The notes beneath the pieces were generated by a model. That model was not told the DNA's origin and searched no databases. It worked only from the letters and a program-made list of their open reading frames with translations. Positions 1-9,602 of a DNA stretch of 64,000 nt are shown piece by piece; the first letter of the stretch is position 1, and each line of letters starts with the position of its first letter. The translations under genes were made by a program, and so were the position numbers. The stretch lies in contig CAJFQI010000001.1 of the NCBI GenBank assembly GCA_904419005.1, positions 1 through 64,000 of the forward strand, read 5' to 3'. This DNA is from Candidatus Avimonas faecium. Lineage in GTDB: Bacteria; Bacillota; Clostridia; Oscillospirales; Acutalibacteraceae.

Positions 1-657
1 CTCGCCGCCGCAAAGGTACTGGAGCCGATTGACCCGGCCCTCCATCCTCTTCCCGCTCGCAGCGGATTCGGCGGACATCATCTGCGTGGTCAGGTAAAGC
101 ATCCCCTCATGATCCTTGACGATCAGCTCGCAGGGATGCTCAAAGCCGCGGTTCGCCATAGAGAGGTTGGTATGGTTTTTCATCTGCTCGCGGTATACGA
201 TAAACGGAAAATGATAGCTTCCGTCCCCCAGATGGCTGCAAAGCTCGCCGCCGTGAAAGCTGCGACGCCCGGCAAAAATCTCCTTAAGCCGCATCCGGTG
301 CTCCTGTTCCTCCAGCCGGCTCATGAACTCGTCGGAAACGCCGGCCTCAAGGAGCGCCATCGCATCCTCCTTTGCCTGCGCGGGCGACAGATCAAGGTAC
401 TGCAGGTACTTCTCCAGGATCCTCCGGCGGTATTGCAGCTTTTGCGCCAGGCTCTTGCCCGCCGCCGTCAGCACCGATTTCCTCCCCGGCACCCGCTGCA
501 TCAGCGCCAGCCCGTCCAGGCTGTCCAGAATATGGGTAAGGGTGGATTTGGGCTTGTTCAGATGCCTTGCGGCGTCCGTCACGGTCCGTTTTTTGGGCTC
601 TGCCTCCAGAAAATACAGCAGCAGCCGGATTTGGACGGCGGACAGTTTTTCCGGCAT
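1..657 (-). CDS. DtxR/MarR-like winged-helix transcriptional regulator, 3' end cut by window edge
   Basis: Reverse complement from ATG at 657 reads MPEKLSAVQIRLLLYFLEAEPKKRTVTDAARHLNKPKSTLTHILDSLDGLALMQRVPGRKSVLTAAGKSLAQ..., open to position 1; HTH plus wing pattern. Absent from the ORF track because there is no stop inside the window. Confidence 0.7.
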   Translation of the reverse strand, partial: MPEKLSAVQIRLLLYFLEAEPKKRTVTDAARHLNKPKSTLTHILDSLDGLALMQRVPGRKSVLTAAGKSLAQKLQYRRRILEKYLQYLDLSPAQAKEDAMALLEAGVSDEFMSRLEEQEHRMRLKEIFAGRRSFHGGELCSHLGDGSYHFPFIVYREQMKNHTNLSMANRGFEHPCELIVKDHEGMLYLTTQMMSAESAASGKRMEGRVNRLQYLCGGE

Positions 658-1074
658 ATAGCTCCCCCTTTTCCTGCTGACCATATCCTGCAAAACGCCG
701 GCTGCGCCGGATTTTCCGGCTTTGGCGGCCCAGGCCTTTGCAAGATCCAGCTTTTTGAAGAATTAGTCACAGCTAACCTCGCGCATGGATTATGATACCG
801 CCGGCGCCGCGGCCTTGTCAAGCCCCATTCGGCCAGGACAGGAAGAGGGCTGCCGGCTGCGCCGCCCCTCTTTGAAGGCGTCCATGCCGCTCGGCGACAT
901 GGCTCCGGCATCTGAGAAGTACTGCAAGGAGGCCAAAAAGGGCGCTGCAGATGGGCACGAACCCGGCGATAACGGTTCTGCCGGACGCCATATCAAGCGG
1001 CACGGCGGCGGTTCAACGGCAAAGCCGCGGCGCGCCCCCTTCTTTTCCCATCGGTATCCTGGACCGCCTGGCTA

Positions 1075-1103
1075 TTGACTTTATATTCTAAAAATTTTAT
1101 AAT
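1075..1103 (+). promoter_or_regulatory. SigA-type promoter TTGACT-N17-TATAAT upstream of degV
   Basis: TTGACT 1075-1080, 17-nt spacer, TATAAT 1098-1103; followed by GCCAGGCG/CGCCTGGC leader hairpin (1122-1143). Confidence 0.7.
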
Positions 1104-1266
1104 CAAACAGTTACCGTTACCGCCAGGCGGCCGGGCGCCTGGCTTCTTCCCGGCGTCCCTGCCGAGCAATGCCGGCCGGCGCGCCGCCGCGTTCCCCTTC
1201 CGCCGCCGGCTTTCCGGCGGCTTGCTGCCCGGGGCTTACAACATAGAAATAGGAGTGGGATTCTGG

Positions 1267-2136
1267 ATGTCTGGTAAAATTGCGGTAGTCACCGACAGCA
1301 ACAGCGGTATAACCCAAGCGGCAGCCAAGGAACTCGGCATTTTTGTCGTCCCGATGCCGTTTGTCATCAATAAAGAGACGTACTATGAGGATATCAGCCT
1401 GACCCAAGGGCAGTTCTATGAGATGCTGCAGGGAGAGGCGGACATTTCCACCTCCCAGCCGACGGTGGGCCATGTGCTGGACCTGTGGGACAGCATCCTG
1501 CAGGATTATGACGAGCTGGTGCATATCCCCATGTCCAGCGGCCTGTCCGGCTCCTGCGCCACGGCGCTGGCGCTGTCCGCCGATTACGACGGCAGGGTGG
1601 CTGTGGTGAACAACCAGCGGATTTCTGTTACCCAGCGCCAATCGGTGATGGATGCCCTGGCGCTGGCCAAAGCGGGAAAATCGGCGGAGGAAATCCGGGA
1701 TATCCTGGAGCAGGTAAAATTCGAATCCAGCATTTACATCATGCTGGATACGCTGAAATACCTCAAAAAGGGCGGGCGCGTCACCCCGGCGGCAGCAGCT
1801 GTCGCCACTGTGCTGCGGATCAAGCCGGTGCTGCAGATCCAGGGGGAAAAGCTGGATGCGTTTGCGAAAGCCCGCAGCGAAAGGATCGGAAGGGGCATCA
1901 TGATTGACGCGATGCGCAAGGACATCAACGAGCGCTTCGGCGGGAACGAGCAAGTACAGGTTTTTGTGGCGCATACCAATAACGAAGAGGCCGCCCACGA
2001 TTTTGCCCGCCTCGCAGAACAGGAATTGGGGATCGCGGTCACCTACTGCGACCCACTGTCGCTCAGCGTATCCTGCCACATTGGACCCGGTGCGCTTGCA
2101 ATCGCCTGTTCCAAAAAAATCGACCGCTTTCTATAA
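1267..2136 (+). CDS. DegV family (fatty-acid binding) protein
   Basis: MSGKIAVVTDSNSGITQAAAKELGIFVVPMPFVINKETYYEDISLTQGQFYEML..., typical DegV N-terminus (TDS, SQPT, SSGLSG). ATG at 1267 preferred over the 1075 ORF start. Confidence 0.92.
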   Translation: MSGKIAVVTDSNSGITQAAAKELGIFVVPMPFVINKETYYEDISLTQGQFYEMLQGEADISTSQPTVGHVLDLWDSILQDYDELVHIPMSSGLSGSCATALALSADYDGRVAVVNNQRISVTQRQSVMDALALAKAGKSAEEIRDILEQVKFESSIYIMLDTLKYLKKGGRVTPAAAAVATVLRIKPVLQIQGEKLDAFAKARSERIGRGIMIDAMRKDINERFGGNEQVQVFVAHTNNEEAAHDFARLAEQELGIAVTYCDPLSLSVSCHIGPGALAIACSKKIDRFL

Positions 2137-2158
2137 GCGGTCAAATCCTCGGCGCGCA

Positions 2159-2190
2159 GCCGGGCCCGGACGACTCGGGCCCGGCTTTTT
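2159..2190 (+). terminator. Rho-independent terminator after degV
   Basis: GCCGGGCCCG (2159-2168) / CGGGCCCGGC (2176-2185) followed by T5. Confidence 0.85.
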
Positions 2191-2377
2191 CGTCCTGCAC
2201 AGGAGCAGAGCGCCGCGCCCAAGCCGCGCGCCGTGCCAAAGAGGGAGGCGGCCGCTTTCCGGATTACTGCATTATTTTATTTTTGTCGCCTTTCTCTTTC
2301 CCCGCCTTATGTAAACGAAAGGGCTGTTCCTGCCGGGGGCAATCCGCTGAAAAAGTTGAATTTTCAGCCGGCGATCC

Positions 2378-2406
2378 TTGTTTTTCTCTGTATATTATGC
2401 TAGTAT
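2378..2406 (+). promoter_or_regulatory. Putative extended -10 promoter for the SipW-type secreted protein
   Basis: TTGTTT-N17-TAGTAT with TGn immediately upstream of the -10 (TATGCTAGTAT). Confidence 0.45.
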
Positions 2407-2728
2407 AAGGAGCAAGGGCGATATCCGGAATCCCGGGTATGAAGGAGCGCCGGTTTTCCATCGCCCGCTTCTCATCCAGGCAAAGGAAGCGGGATGGGCG
2501 CCCAAAGATTTTCATAATGTTTATTTTGTTGCGCTCTCTCCGTCGGGCGATGCGCCAAGCAACGGTAGAGCCTGCCGGCCTGCCCGCTCCGCCGCCTTCT
2601 TTCGGCAGAGCGCACGCAGCCTCCGCCGGCAGCCCCTCTCCCGATCTGTTCTCTTCCCCCGTATCCGTTGGCCGGGGCGGCTGCCCCGCCGAAAACATAT
2701 CGTTCATCTGCTTAGAGGAGGAAAAACC

Positions 2729-4786
2729 ATGGGCAACGCAAAAAAATCCTTGATAGCATGCGGGCTGGCGGTCCTGGCCAGCACCGCTTTGCTGATCGGG
2801 TCCACCTTTGCATGGTTTACCGACAGTGTAACCAACCAGGGCAATACGATCGAATCCGGCGTGCTTGAGATTGCCTTAAACGGCGGGGATGAAACGCCCT
2901 TGTTCCAAGGCGGCGGCTTTCTTTGGGAGCCGGGCAGTTCGCAGAAAGCGTCGGCTGCCCTGTCCAATGAAGGGAGCCTTTGGCTTAAATACACGGTTGC
3001 TGTCGACAACCTGACCACGGACGATACCATCGCCCCGGCGGCGGACATCACGGAGGTCCTGGATGTCTACCGGGTGGAAGGGAAAGCGTCCGGGGAGGTT
3101 TCCGGCGCCGACCTGACGGACGCCAACAAGCTGGGCACCTTGGCCGAGCTGACGGCCGAGGGCGGTACGCTCGGGACGGGGGTGCTCGCGCCGAAAGGCT
3201 ATACCGGCCAGGACGGCAGCCCGAACGCCACCTTTACCCTGGTAATCAAAATGCAGGAATCCGCGGGCAACGAATACCAGGGGGCGCAGGTCGGCTTTGA
3301 CATCGTGGTCAGGGCTACCCAATACGCCCACGAAGCAGACGGCTTCGGCAACTCGCAATACGACGCCGCTGCCGGCGTAGAAACCCAGGAGGAATTCCTG
3401 GCTGCGGCGGAAAAGGGCGGCAATATCGCGCTCTGGGACGACATTGACCTGGACAACGGGCTGGACATCACCCAGGATACGACGATCGACCTCGGCGGGA
3501 ATACAATTACCTTTGACGGGGCTGGCATTATTGACGTCAGCGGCGACGCGACACTGACCATCAAGGGCGACGGCGCTTTGGAACAGCAGATGACCTCCGA
3601 GCTTGGGTACCTCATCCGCGCGGAGGAAAACGCCAAGGTAGTCATTGAAGACGGGCTGTTCGCCGGCGGCCTGACCTGCGTACAGGCCGGGGACAATGCC
3701 GTTGTGGAGATCTACGGCGGCCGGTTTGAGTCGCTGGTCGGATACAACGGCACCAACTGGCATTTGAACCTGATTGACAACTCCAATGCGTCAATCATCG
3801 TTTACGGCGGCTCCTTCCTCAACTTCGACCCGTCAAACAGCAGGACGGAAAACCCCGCCGCCAATTTTGTCGCGGATGGCTGTGCGGCCGTCTCCCAGGA
3901 TCTGGGCAACGGCGATATCCTGTATACTGTCGTCCCGTCCCAAGCCATCGCCGGCGAGGACGACCTCCTCGCCGCTATTTCCGGCGATGCAGCGGACGTC
4001 TCCCATCTGGTGCTGGGCGGCAGTATCGCCTCAAACGGGAATATTGACTTCAAGGCTGGCAAAACCATCGCTGTGGATTTTGCCGGCAACACGCTGGAGA
4101 GCAGCAACGGCAACATTGCCCTGCGCGTAAACGGCAGCACGGGCAACGGCTACGTTACCCTTTCCAACGGCACCATCGTGGCCGACGACTCCACCTTTTG
4201 CACCGTTGGCTTGGCCGGCGGCGTGCTGAACCTGAACGATATGTCGCTGCGCAACAGCCGGAGCTACGGCGTCAGCGTCAAAGCCTTCGGCGGCACCATC
4301 AACCTAAATAACGTCGATTCCGTCTCCGTCCTGGGCGGCGGCATGGAAGCGTGCGGCGGCACCATCAACGTCAACGGCGGCACCTTCACACAGACGGGCT
4401 TTTATGACTGGAACAGCTGCATCGGCGCCGCCTCCGGGGACACCGGCACGCTGAACCTGCGGGACGTCACGGCAGAAAGCGAAAATTACGGCCTGTATAT
4501 CTTCTCCTCCGGCGGTACCATCAACGTATACTCCGGCAGCTATAAGGCCGGAAAAGCGGTGCTGAAGGGCGATCTGGATTTAAACTCCTATCCCACGGCG
4601 TCCGGCGCCTTTAATATCTACGGCGGTTCGTTTGACGGCAAACTGGAGATCAACTCCAAGATCGCGGTCAACATCTACGAAGGCACCTTCGCCAACACCG
4701 GCCTGACGCTCGAGCAGTTTGAGGCCTATGTCGCGGACGGCTCCACTGTCAGTGAGAGCAACGGCGTCTTCACCGTTACAAAATAA
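2729..4786 (+). CDS. SipW-type signal peptide protein with C-terminal parallel beta-helix repeats
   Basis: SD GAGGAGG then MGNAKKSLIACGLAVLASTALLIGSTFAWFTDSVTNQGNTIESGVLEI (SipW-cognate/TasA-CalY-like N-terminus, FAWFTDSVTN). C-terminal half has repeated GGTINVNGGTF-type rungs. Confidence 0.85.
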   Translation: MGNAKKSLIACGLAVLASTALLIGSTFAWFTDSVTNQGNTIESGVLEIALNGGDETPLFQGGGFLWEPGSSQKASAALSNEGSLWLKYTVAVDNLTTDDTIAPAADITEVLDVYRVEGKASGEVSGADLTDANKLGTLAELTAEGGTLGTGVLAPKGYTGQDGSPNATFTLVIKMQESAGNEYQGAQVGFDIVVRATQYAHEADGFGNSQYDAAAGVETQEEFLAAAEKGGNIALWDDIDLDNGLDITQDTTIDLGGNTITFDGAGIIDVSGDATLTIKGDGALEQQMTSELGYLIRAEENAKVVIEDGLFAGGLTCVQAGDNAVVEIYGGRFESLVGYNGTNWHLNLIDNSNASIIVYGGSFLNFDPSNSRTENPAANFVADGCAAVSQDLGNGDILYTVVPSQAIAGEDDLLAAISGDAADVSHLVLGGSIASNGNIDFKAGKTIAVDFAGNTLESSNGNIALRVNGSTGNGYVTLSNGTIVADDSTFCTVGLAGGVLNLNDMSLRNSRSYGVSVKAFGGTINLNNVDSVSVLGGGMEACGGTINVNGGTFTQTGFYDWNSCIGAASGDTGTLNLRDVTAESENYGLYIFSSGGTINVYSGSYKAGKAVLKGDLDLNSYPTASGAFNIYGGSFDGKLEINSKIAVNIYEGTFANTGLTLEQFEAYVADGSTVSESNGVFTVTK

Positions 4787-4804
4787 GAGCCGTTCGGCTT
4801 CTGT

Positions 4805-4850
4805 AAAAAGGCGGCCATCCTCCCGATTGGGCAGGGCGGTCGCCTTTTTC
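4805..4850 (+). terminator. Rho-independent terminator (potentially bidirectional)
   Basis: AAAAAGGCG (4805-4813) / CGCCTTTTT (4841-4849). Confidence 0.75.
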
Positions 4851-5094
4851 CCAAGTCCCAATTCGACTTTGTGTTCCCGGCCATGGACTAATGAATATCT
4901 GGTGAATATACCCCATAAATATACAGAGACGCTCAGAAATGAGTGCCTCTATTCTTTGGAGCAGACCAGATATTTTTGCCATCCATTTATTGTGAATATA
5001 TACAAAATTATAATATCAAATAGATTTGTCCAGCGTCTTGTGTTATACTTTTCGCAAAGAAACAGGGCGACAAACAAGAAGTTGAGGAAAAAAG

Positions 5095-5343
5095 ATGGAA
5101 GATAAACATGTATTACTTGATAATATTGATAAAATTCATACAACTGAAATGGGAAGTGAAAGAATTAAAAGAAATCTAAAAATAGATACAGCAGATGTTG
5201 TTGAGTATTGTGTCAATAAGGTGTTGGCCCCAAATTGCAACATATACAAACAGGGTAAAAATTGGTATTGTGAGGTTGAAAATATCAGAATTACTATCAA
5301 TTCATACAGCTATACAATTATTACAGCACATATTGCTAAGTAA
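5095..5343 (+). CDS. DUF3781 family protein
   Basis: MEDKHVLLDNIDKIHTTEMGSERIKRNLKIDTADVVEYCVNKVLAPNCNIYKQGKNWYCEVENIRITINSYSYTIITAHIAK; matches the remembered DUF3781 pattern (KIHTTxxGxERIKxNL ... GKNWYxxxxNxxITxNxxSYTIITAH). Confidence 0.8.
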   Translation: MEDKHVLLDNIDKIHTTEMGSERIKRNLKIDTADVVEYCVNKVLAPNCNIYKQGKNWYCEVENIRITINSYSYTIITAHIAK

Positions 5344-5394
5344 ATCCTAGCTTACTAAGCAGTGCACAGCAAAACTAAATAAATTACCAACAAG

Positions 5395-5428
5395 GGCAGC
5401 CGAGCAAGTTGACTGCCGTTTTTACGTC
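5395..5428 (+). terminator. Weak intrinsic-terminator-like hairpin in AT-rich island
   Basis: GGCAG ... CTGCC followed by GTTTTTA. Confidence 0.4.
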
Positions 5429-5824
5429 AACGAGCAGAAAGGAGTAATCGGCCAAAACGGAGATGCGAAAAAAGCTGATAGAAAATAACCGATAAGATTT
5501 AGGCAGAGACTCTTATCGTTATCGAAAGAATAAATCTACATTATCTTCTGGTTTTAGTCTCCGGGAACACAAAAGGGAATTGGGAGTTTCCCAAAGCCAT
5601 GCAGCATACGGTCGGGCGGTATATGCCAGGGATCTCGGCCGCTGCCCCTATGTCCTTGAGTTCCCTTTGGACAAAGCGCGGAAATGCATCGGCTTTTCTT
5701 GCTTTTTTCCCTGGAGGACGGTATAATAAGGTCACGGCACGCGGGGGCAACGATCGCTCCCCGGCCTATTACATAGGGGATCGGCCCGTTTCCCGGCCGC
5801 GCCCCTGGAAAGGCATGGACAACC

Positions 5825-6673
5825 ATGGCGAAAGAAAAGCACAACGCCGCCGAAATATCGGAAAAAGCGGCGGCCTCAGAGGCGGCAGACGCCGCCGCGG
5901 AGGGAAGCGCGGCGCAAGCAAGGACAGACCACCCGCGTCATTCGCCCTTCCTGAAAAATATTACGGAGGAAAAAAGCCGGAACATCGTATTGGCCCTTTC
6001 CCTAGTGCAGCTGGTGCTGGCGATATTGATGTACATGCTGCCGTCCATACGGCTGAGTCTCCTTCTGGTGGAAGCGGCGACCGCCGTGGCGCTTGGCCTG
6101 TTCGTCCACTTCGGCCCGCAGGAGAGCCGGGCCTTCCGCGGGATCCTCCGCACGGTTTTTATCCTTCTGTTCTCTGTCCCCCTGGTATTCTCGGTAGCTG
6201 CGGCGATTTGGACCAACTCGCTGCGGTCTTTGGACAGCAGCGAAGCGACCCAGGCGATGCTGACGCTGAGCAATTGGTTCCTGCTGGCCGACGTCGCCTT
6301 GCCCCCTCTGCTCTTTTTGCAGCCGGTTTTGGCGTTAAATACGCGGGGCGGCCGCAGCTTTGACCGCGTATTGCTGCGCATCCTGTCGATCCTGGCTTTG
6401 GCCGGTACAATCCTTCTCTGCTTCTTTGCGCTGGAATACACCACCCCGGACGGCAGCGAAATTCTCACCCAGACCACCTATTTCCCCGTCCTTTTCGGCC
6501 ATACATTCACCATTCCGATCGCTTTTGAAAATGTGATCACCCGGATTCTCCTCTGTGTGCTGGGAGCGGGGGCGACGGTCTTTTCCTTCCTTTCCGCCCG
6601 GCATCCCGAAAAGAGAGAGGCGGCCGCGGGGAAAGAAGCACGCAGCCGCAGAGCTACAAAAAAAGCAGGATAA
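5825..6673 (+). CDS. Multi-pass membrane protein, function unknown
   Basis: MAKEKHNAAEISEKAAASEAADAAAEGS... charged/Ala-rich N-terminus then about 6-7 hydrophobic segments; Lys/Arg-rich C-terminus. Confidence 0.7.
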   Translation: MAKEKHNAAEISEKAAASEAADAAAEGSAAQARTDHPRHSPFLKNITEEKSRNIVLALSLVQLVLAILMYMLPSIRLSLLLVEAATAVALGLFVHFGPQESRAFRGILRTVFILLFSVPLVFSVAAAIWTNSLRSLDSSEATQAMLTLSNWFLLADVALPPLLFLQPVLALNTRGGRSFDRVLLRILSILALAGTILLCFFALEYTTPDGSEILTQTTYFPVLFGHTFTIPIAFENVITRILLCVLGAGATVFSFLSARHPEKREAAAGKEARSRRATKKAG

Positions 6674-6683
6674 GCATACCAAT

Positions 6684-6718
6684 GCCCGCCCCCAGCACAA
6701 GCGGGGCGGGCAATTTCT
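6684..6718 (+). terminator. Rho-independent terminator
   Basis: GCCCGCCCC (6684-6692) / GGGGCGGGC (6703-6711) followed by AATTTCTT. Confidence 0.65.
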
Positions 6719-6820
6719 TACCTATCTACGAGGTTCGTGTCCCTCTATGATGTGCGCGGCGCCGTGCGCCGCGGAAAAAGGGCCGGCGGTCTTGCTCCCC
6801 GCCCCGGGCCCTACGCCTCC

Positions 6821-7507
6821 CTATTTTAAACGGGTTTCCGCGTTTTTCAGCAGGTTGAACAGGGAGGAAGCAAAAAGCGGATAATCGGCCGCCAGTGTAT
6901 CGGAGGAAATCAGCGGCGCATCCTCCGCCGCCAGTCCCTGCTCCCCATCCACCGCATGGCCGGATGCCAGCCGGCTGATCACCGCCGCCGTCCGGCCGAG
7001 CTCCCCCGTCAGGGCGGGCTGGAAGAGGTAGCCAGGGACGGAATACAGCGCCTCCGGGTTTTTCGGGTTTGCCGAATACAGCTGCCGGAACACCGAATAG
7101 ACCGCCAAGGTCAAATATGCCGAAACCTCGGTGGTCAGCGCCTTATTGTTGCATCGCTGAAGCAGGTCAAAGATGATATTCAGCGAATTGACCACCAGCT
7201 TTTTATTCAGCACCGGCAGGATGCTGCCGCGCATCCGGTTGTCCTTGGCGGCCGGGTCGTTTTCGGGGATTTCCTCAACCGTGATCACGGCGCCCGTTTT
7301 ATCGGCCGTCCGCCCCAGCAGGTAATCGCAGGAAACCTGGTAAAAATCCGCTGCGCGCACCACAAAATCCAACCCGCATTCCCGGATCCCCTTTTCATAG
7401 TGGGAAAGGAGCGCCTGCGAAACCTTCAGCTCCATAGACGCTTGTTTCTGGCTGATGCCGCGCTCCTTGCGAAGCAGTGTAAGGATCCTGGGGAAAGCGG
7501 AATTCAT
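6821..7507 (-). CDS. XRE-family HTH transcriptional regulator
   Basis: MNSAFPRILTLLRKERGISQKQASMELKVSQALLSHYEKGIRECGLDFVVRAADFYQVSCDYLLGRT: classic XRE HTH. Confidence 0.9.
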   Translation of the reverse strand: MNSAFPRILTLLRKERGISQKQASMELKVSQALLSHYEKGIRECGLDFVVRAADFYQVSCDYLLGRTADKTGAVITVEEIPENDPAAKDNRMRGSILPVLNKKLVVNSLNIIFDLLQRCNNKALTTEVSAYLTLAVYSVFRQLYSANPKNPEALYSVPGYLFQPALTGELGRTAAVISRLASGHAVDGEQGLAAEDAPLISSDTLAADYPLFASSLFNLLKNAETRLK

Positions 7508-7655
7508 ATGGCCTGCACCTCAAAACCTCAATTTCGCCGGAGAAATCCTGCCGGCGGAGAAAACGGACGGACAAAAAAGCATTCCGCCCGAACCCAACGT
7601 CCGATGCCAAGGGCAAGAAAGAACGGAATGTGTCGAAATATACTGTCTGTTAACG

Positions 7656-7685
7656 ATTATACCGCATGGCGATACGGTTTGTAAA
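7656..7685 (-). promoter_or_regulatory. Promoter TTTACA-N18-TATAAT for the XRE regulator
   Basis: Minus strand TTTACA (7680-7685), TATAAT (7656-7661). Confidence 0.5.
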
Positions 7686-7718
7686 TCGTCAAATTGTGAT
7701 TTTTAAGGAGAAAATTTA

Positions 7719-8342
7719 ATGAAAACTTACAAAATTCACCTGATACGGCACGGGCTTACCGACGCGAACGAACGGGGAATTTATATCGGACGGACAGACC
7801 TGCCCCTGTCCCCCGCCGGGCTTTCCCGCCTGCTGGCGATGAAAAAGGCCGGCGGCTATCCGCCGGCCCGCCGCTTCTTTACCAGCCCCCTCCTGCGCTG
7901 CCGGCAGACGCTGGAGGTGCTCTATCCCGGCTGCCATGCGGAAATCCTGCCCGGCCTAGCGGAATGCAATTTCGGGGAATGGGAGGGAAAAAGCGTCCGC
8001 AAGCTGAAGGCGGACGACCGCTTTCAGGATTGGATCGCCGGCCGGCGCGCGGAAATCCCCGGCGGCGAAAGCGCGCAGGAGTTCCAAAGCCGGGTCACGG
8101 CGGAGTTTGAGCGGCTGGTAGAACAATTGATGCGCGCGGGGGATACCGATGCGGTGGTTTGCACCCACGGCGGCGTCGTGATGATGCTGATGGCGCGGTA
8201 TGCCCTGCCCCGGCAGCCGATCGCAGCATGGGCCGGGCCGGACGGCGGCGGCTTTACCCTGCGGATCACCCCCGGCATCTGGATGCGGGAGCCGGTCGCC
8301 GAGGCCGCCGGGGAACTGCCGGTTCCCTCCGCCGCCAGCTGA
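7719..8342 (+). CDS. Histidine phosphatase family protein (phosphoglycerate mutase/CobC-like)
   Basis: MKTYKIHLIRHGLTDANERGIYIGRTDLPLSPAGLSRL (RHG motif); SD AAGGAG upstream. Confidence 0.9.
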   Translation: MKTYKIHLIRHGLTDANERGIYIGRTDLPLSPAGLSRLLAMKKAGGYPPARRFFTSPLLRCRQTLEVLYPGCHAEILPGLAECNFGEWEGKSVRKLKADDRFQDWIAGRRAEIPGGESAQEFQSRVTAEFERLVEQLMRAGDTDAVVCTHGGVVMMLMARYALPRQPIAAWAGPDGGGFTLRITPGIWMREPVAEAAGELPVPSAAS

Positions 8343-8639
8343 AGCCGCCTGTTTCCGCGAACTCTCCACCCCCTCGCGGAAAGGCGCGGCGAACCGCAAA
8401 AGGAGGGGAAACGCCGGCCTAGGGAAGGCCGGCAGGCCCTTTAGAGGCGCGGGATGCGCCGGACGGCTTCTCCCTACGGCTTCCCACTACGGCTCCTCAC
8501 TTCCCGCTCCGATCCCTCATAAGCGAAAAAGCCGCCGTCGCCCTAAACAGGCCCCTTTCCGGTTTGCGGTTTCCTGCCCTTGAGCCGCTCCCCGCGCAAA
8601 GCCCTTTATTCGCCCCCGCCTTGCCGGAAGGCCAAAGCA

Positions 8640-8683
8640 AAAAGCGGCGGGGCCCTCAATAAGCCGAGGGTTCCGCCGCTTTT
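8640..8683. terminator. Bidirectional intrinsic terminator between convergent genes
   Basis: AAAAGCGGCGG ... CCGCCGCTTTT stem with inner CCCTC/GAGGG pairing. Confidence 0.8.
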
Positions 8684-8768
8684 GATAAGCCTTTCGCTTG
8701 TGAAGGGACACCCCCCTCGTCAAGCCCAGGAAAACGGGCAAACAGGCGGCCGCGGAAGCCGTTTTCCC

Positions 8769-9509
8769 CTACCGGCAGTCGGGCAGGGACGCCGCCCAAT
8801 CCCGGAAATCCCCCATGCTGCCCCGCAGGGAAAGCGCCCCTTGCATCGGAGCCGCCGGGACGTCCTCCCCATGCTCAAGGCAATCGGTCACCAAGTAGGT
8901 GCCGCAGCCGAGCTCCGCCGCGCAGAGGTCCTCCCGGACGTCGTTGCCGACCATCAGGCTTTCCCTGGGGTCCGCGCCGGTCAGTTCAAAGATCTCGCGG
9001 TAATAGGCGGGGTTCGGCTTGCAGTAGCGGGAGTTTCCGTAGTGGGTAATCCGCTCAAAATCCGCCGGATCCAGGCCCGCCCAGGCCATCCGCGACTCCA
9101 CGCCCACCAGCGGGAACAGGGGGTTGGTGGCCAGGATTAGGCGGTAGCCCTTGGCCTTGAGAAGCGCCACGCATTCCGCCGCCAGCGGGGTCGGCTGGGT
9201 CGCCGCCTTGGCGCCGTGGAACTCCCCGCCGTAAAAACGGTCAAACGCGGGCTCCAGGGCCCGGACATGCTCACCCATCGCCGCGGCGAAGGTGTCCCAA
9301 AAGCGGTCGTGGTTGAGCACGGCGCCGTCGTTCTTCACCATCGCCTCGGTCCCCGCCCAGACGGCGGGGATCAGCTTCTCCTTGTCAAGGCCGAGCGGGG
9401 CGCAGGCCTTCGCCAGCAATCCAAAATACAGCTTGATAAACGGCCCCTGCTGCATGGGCAGAAGGGTACCGTCCAGGTCAAACAAAACGGTGTTCAGTCT
9501 CTGTGGCAT
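8769..9509 (-). CDS. HAD family hydrolase
   Basis: MPQRLNTVLFDLDGTLLPMQQG (DxDGT), ATNPLFP, SLMVGNDVREDL. Confidence 0.92.
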   Translation of the reverse strand: MPQRLNTVLFDLDGTLLPMQQGPFIKLYFGLLAKACAPLGLDKEKLIPAVWAGTEAMVKNDGAVLNHDRFWDTFAAAMGEHVRALEPAFDRFYGGEFHGAKAATQPTPLAAECVALLKAKGYRLILATNPLFPLVGVESRMAWAGLDPADFERITHYGNSRYCKPNPAYYREIFELTGADPRESLMVGNDVREDLCAAELGCGTYLVTDCLEHGEDVPAAPMQGALSLRGSMGDFRDWAASLPDCR

Positions 9510-9602
9510 ATTGGAATATTCCTTTCCCTTGTTAATCCGCCGCGGAGGGGCGCACCGATCCCGTCCGGCTTCCCGCGTGCCGGGAAAACGCCCGGCGTCC
9601 GC

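Noticed and set aside
109-795. 228-aa plus-strand ORF at the left edge
   Set aside because: Antisense to the winged-helix regulator that runs off the left edge on the minus strand.
785-1078. Short ORFs on both strands between the left-edge regulator and degV
   Set aside because: No family-like sequence. One minus frame has a hydrophobic stretch (DMASGRTVIAGFVPICSALFGLLAVLL), but without an SD or continuity this is insufficient.
2407-2728. Possible c-di-GMP or other riboswitch in the long leader of the SipW-type gene
   Set aside because: I could not recognise any known aptamer core; only a simple hairpin is evident.
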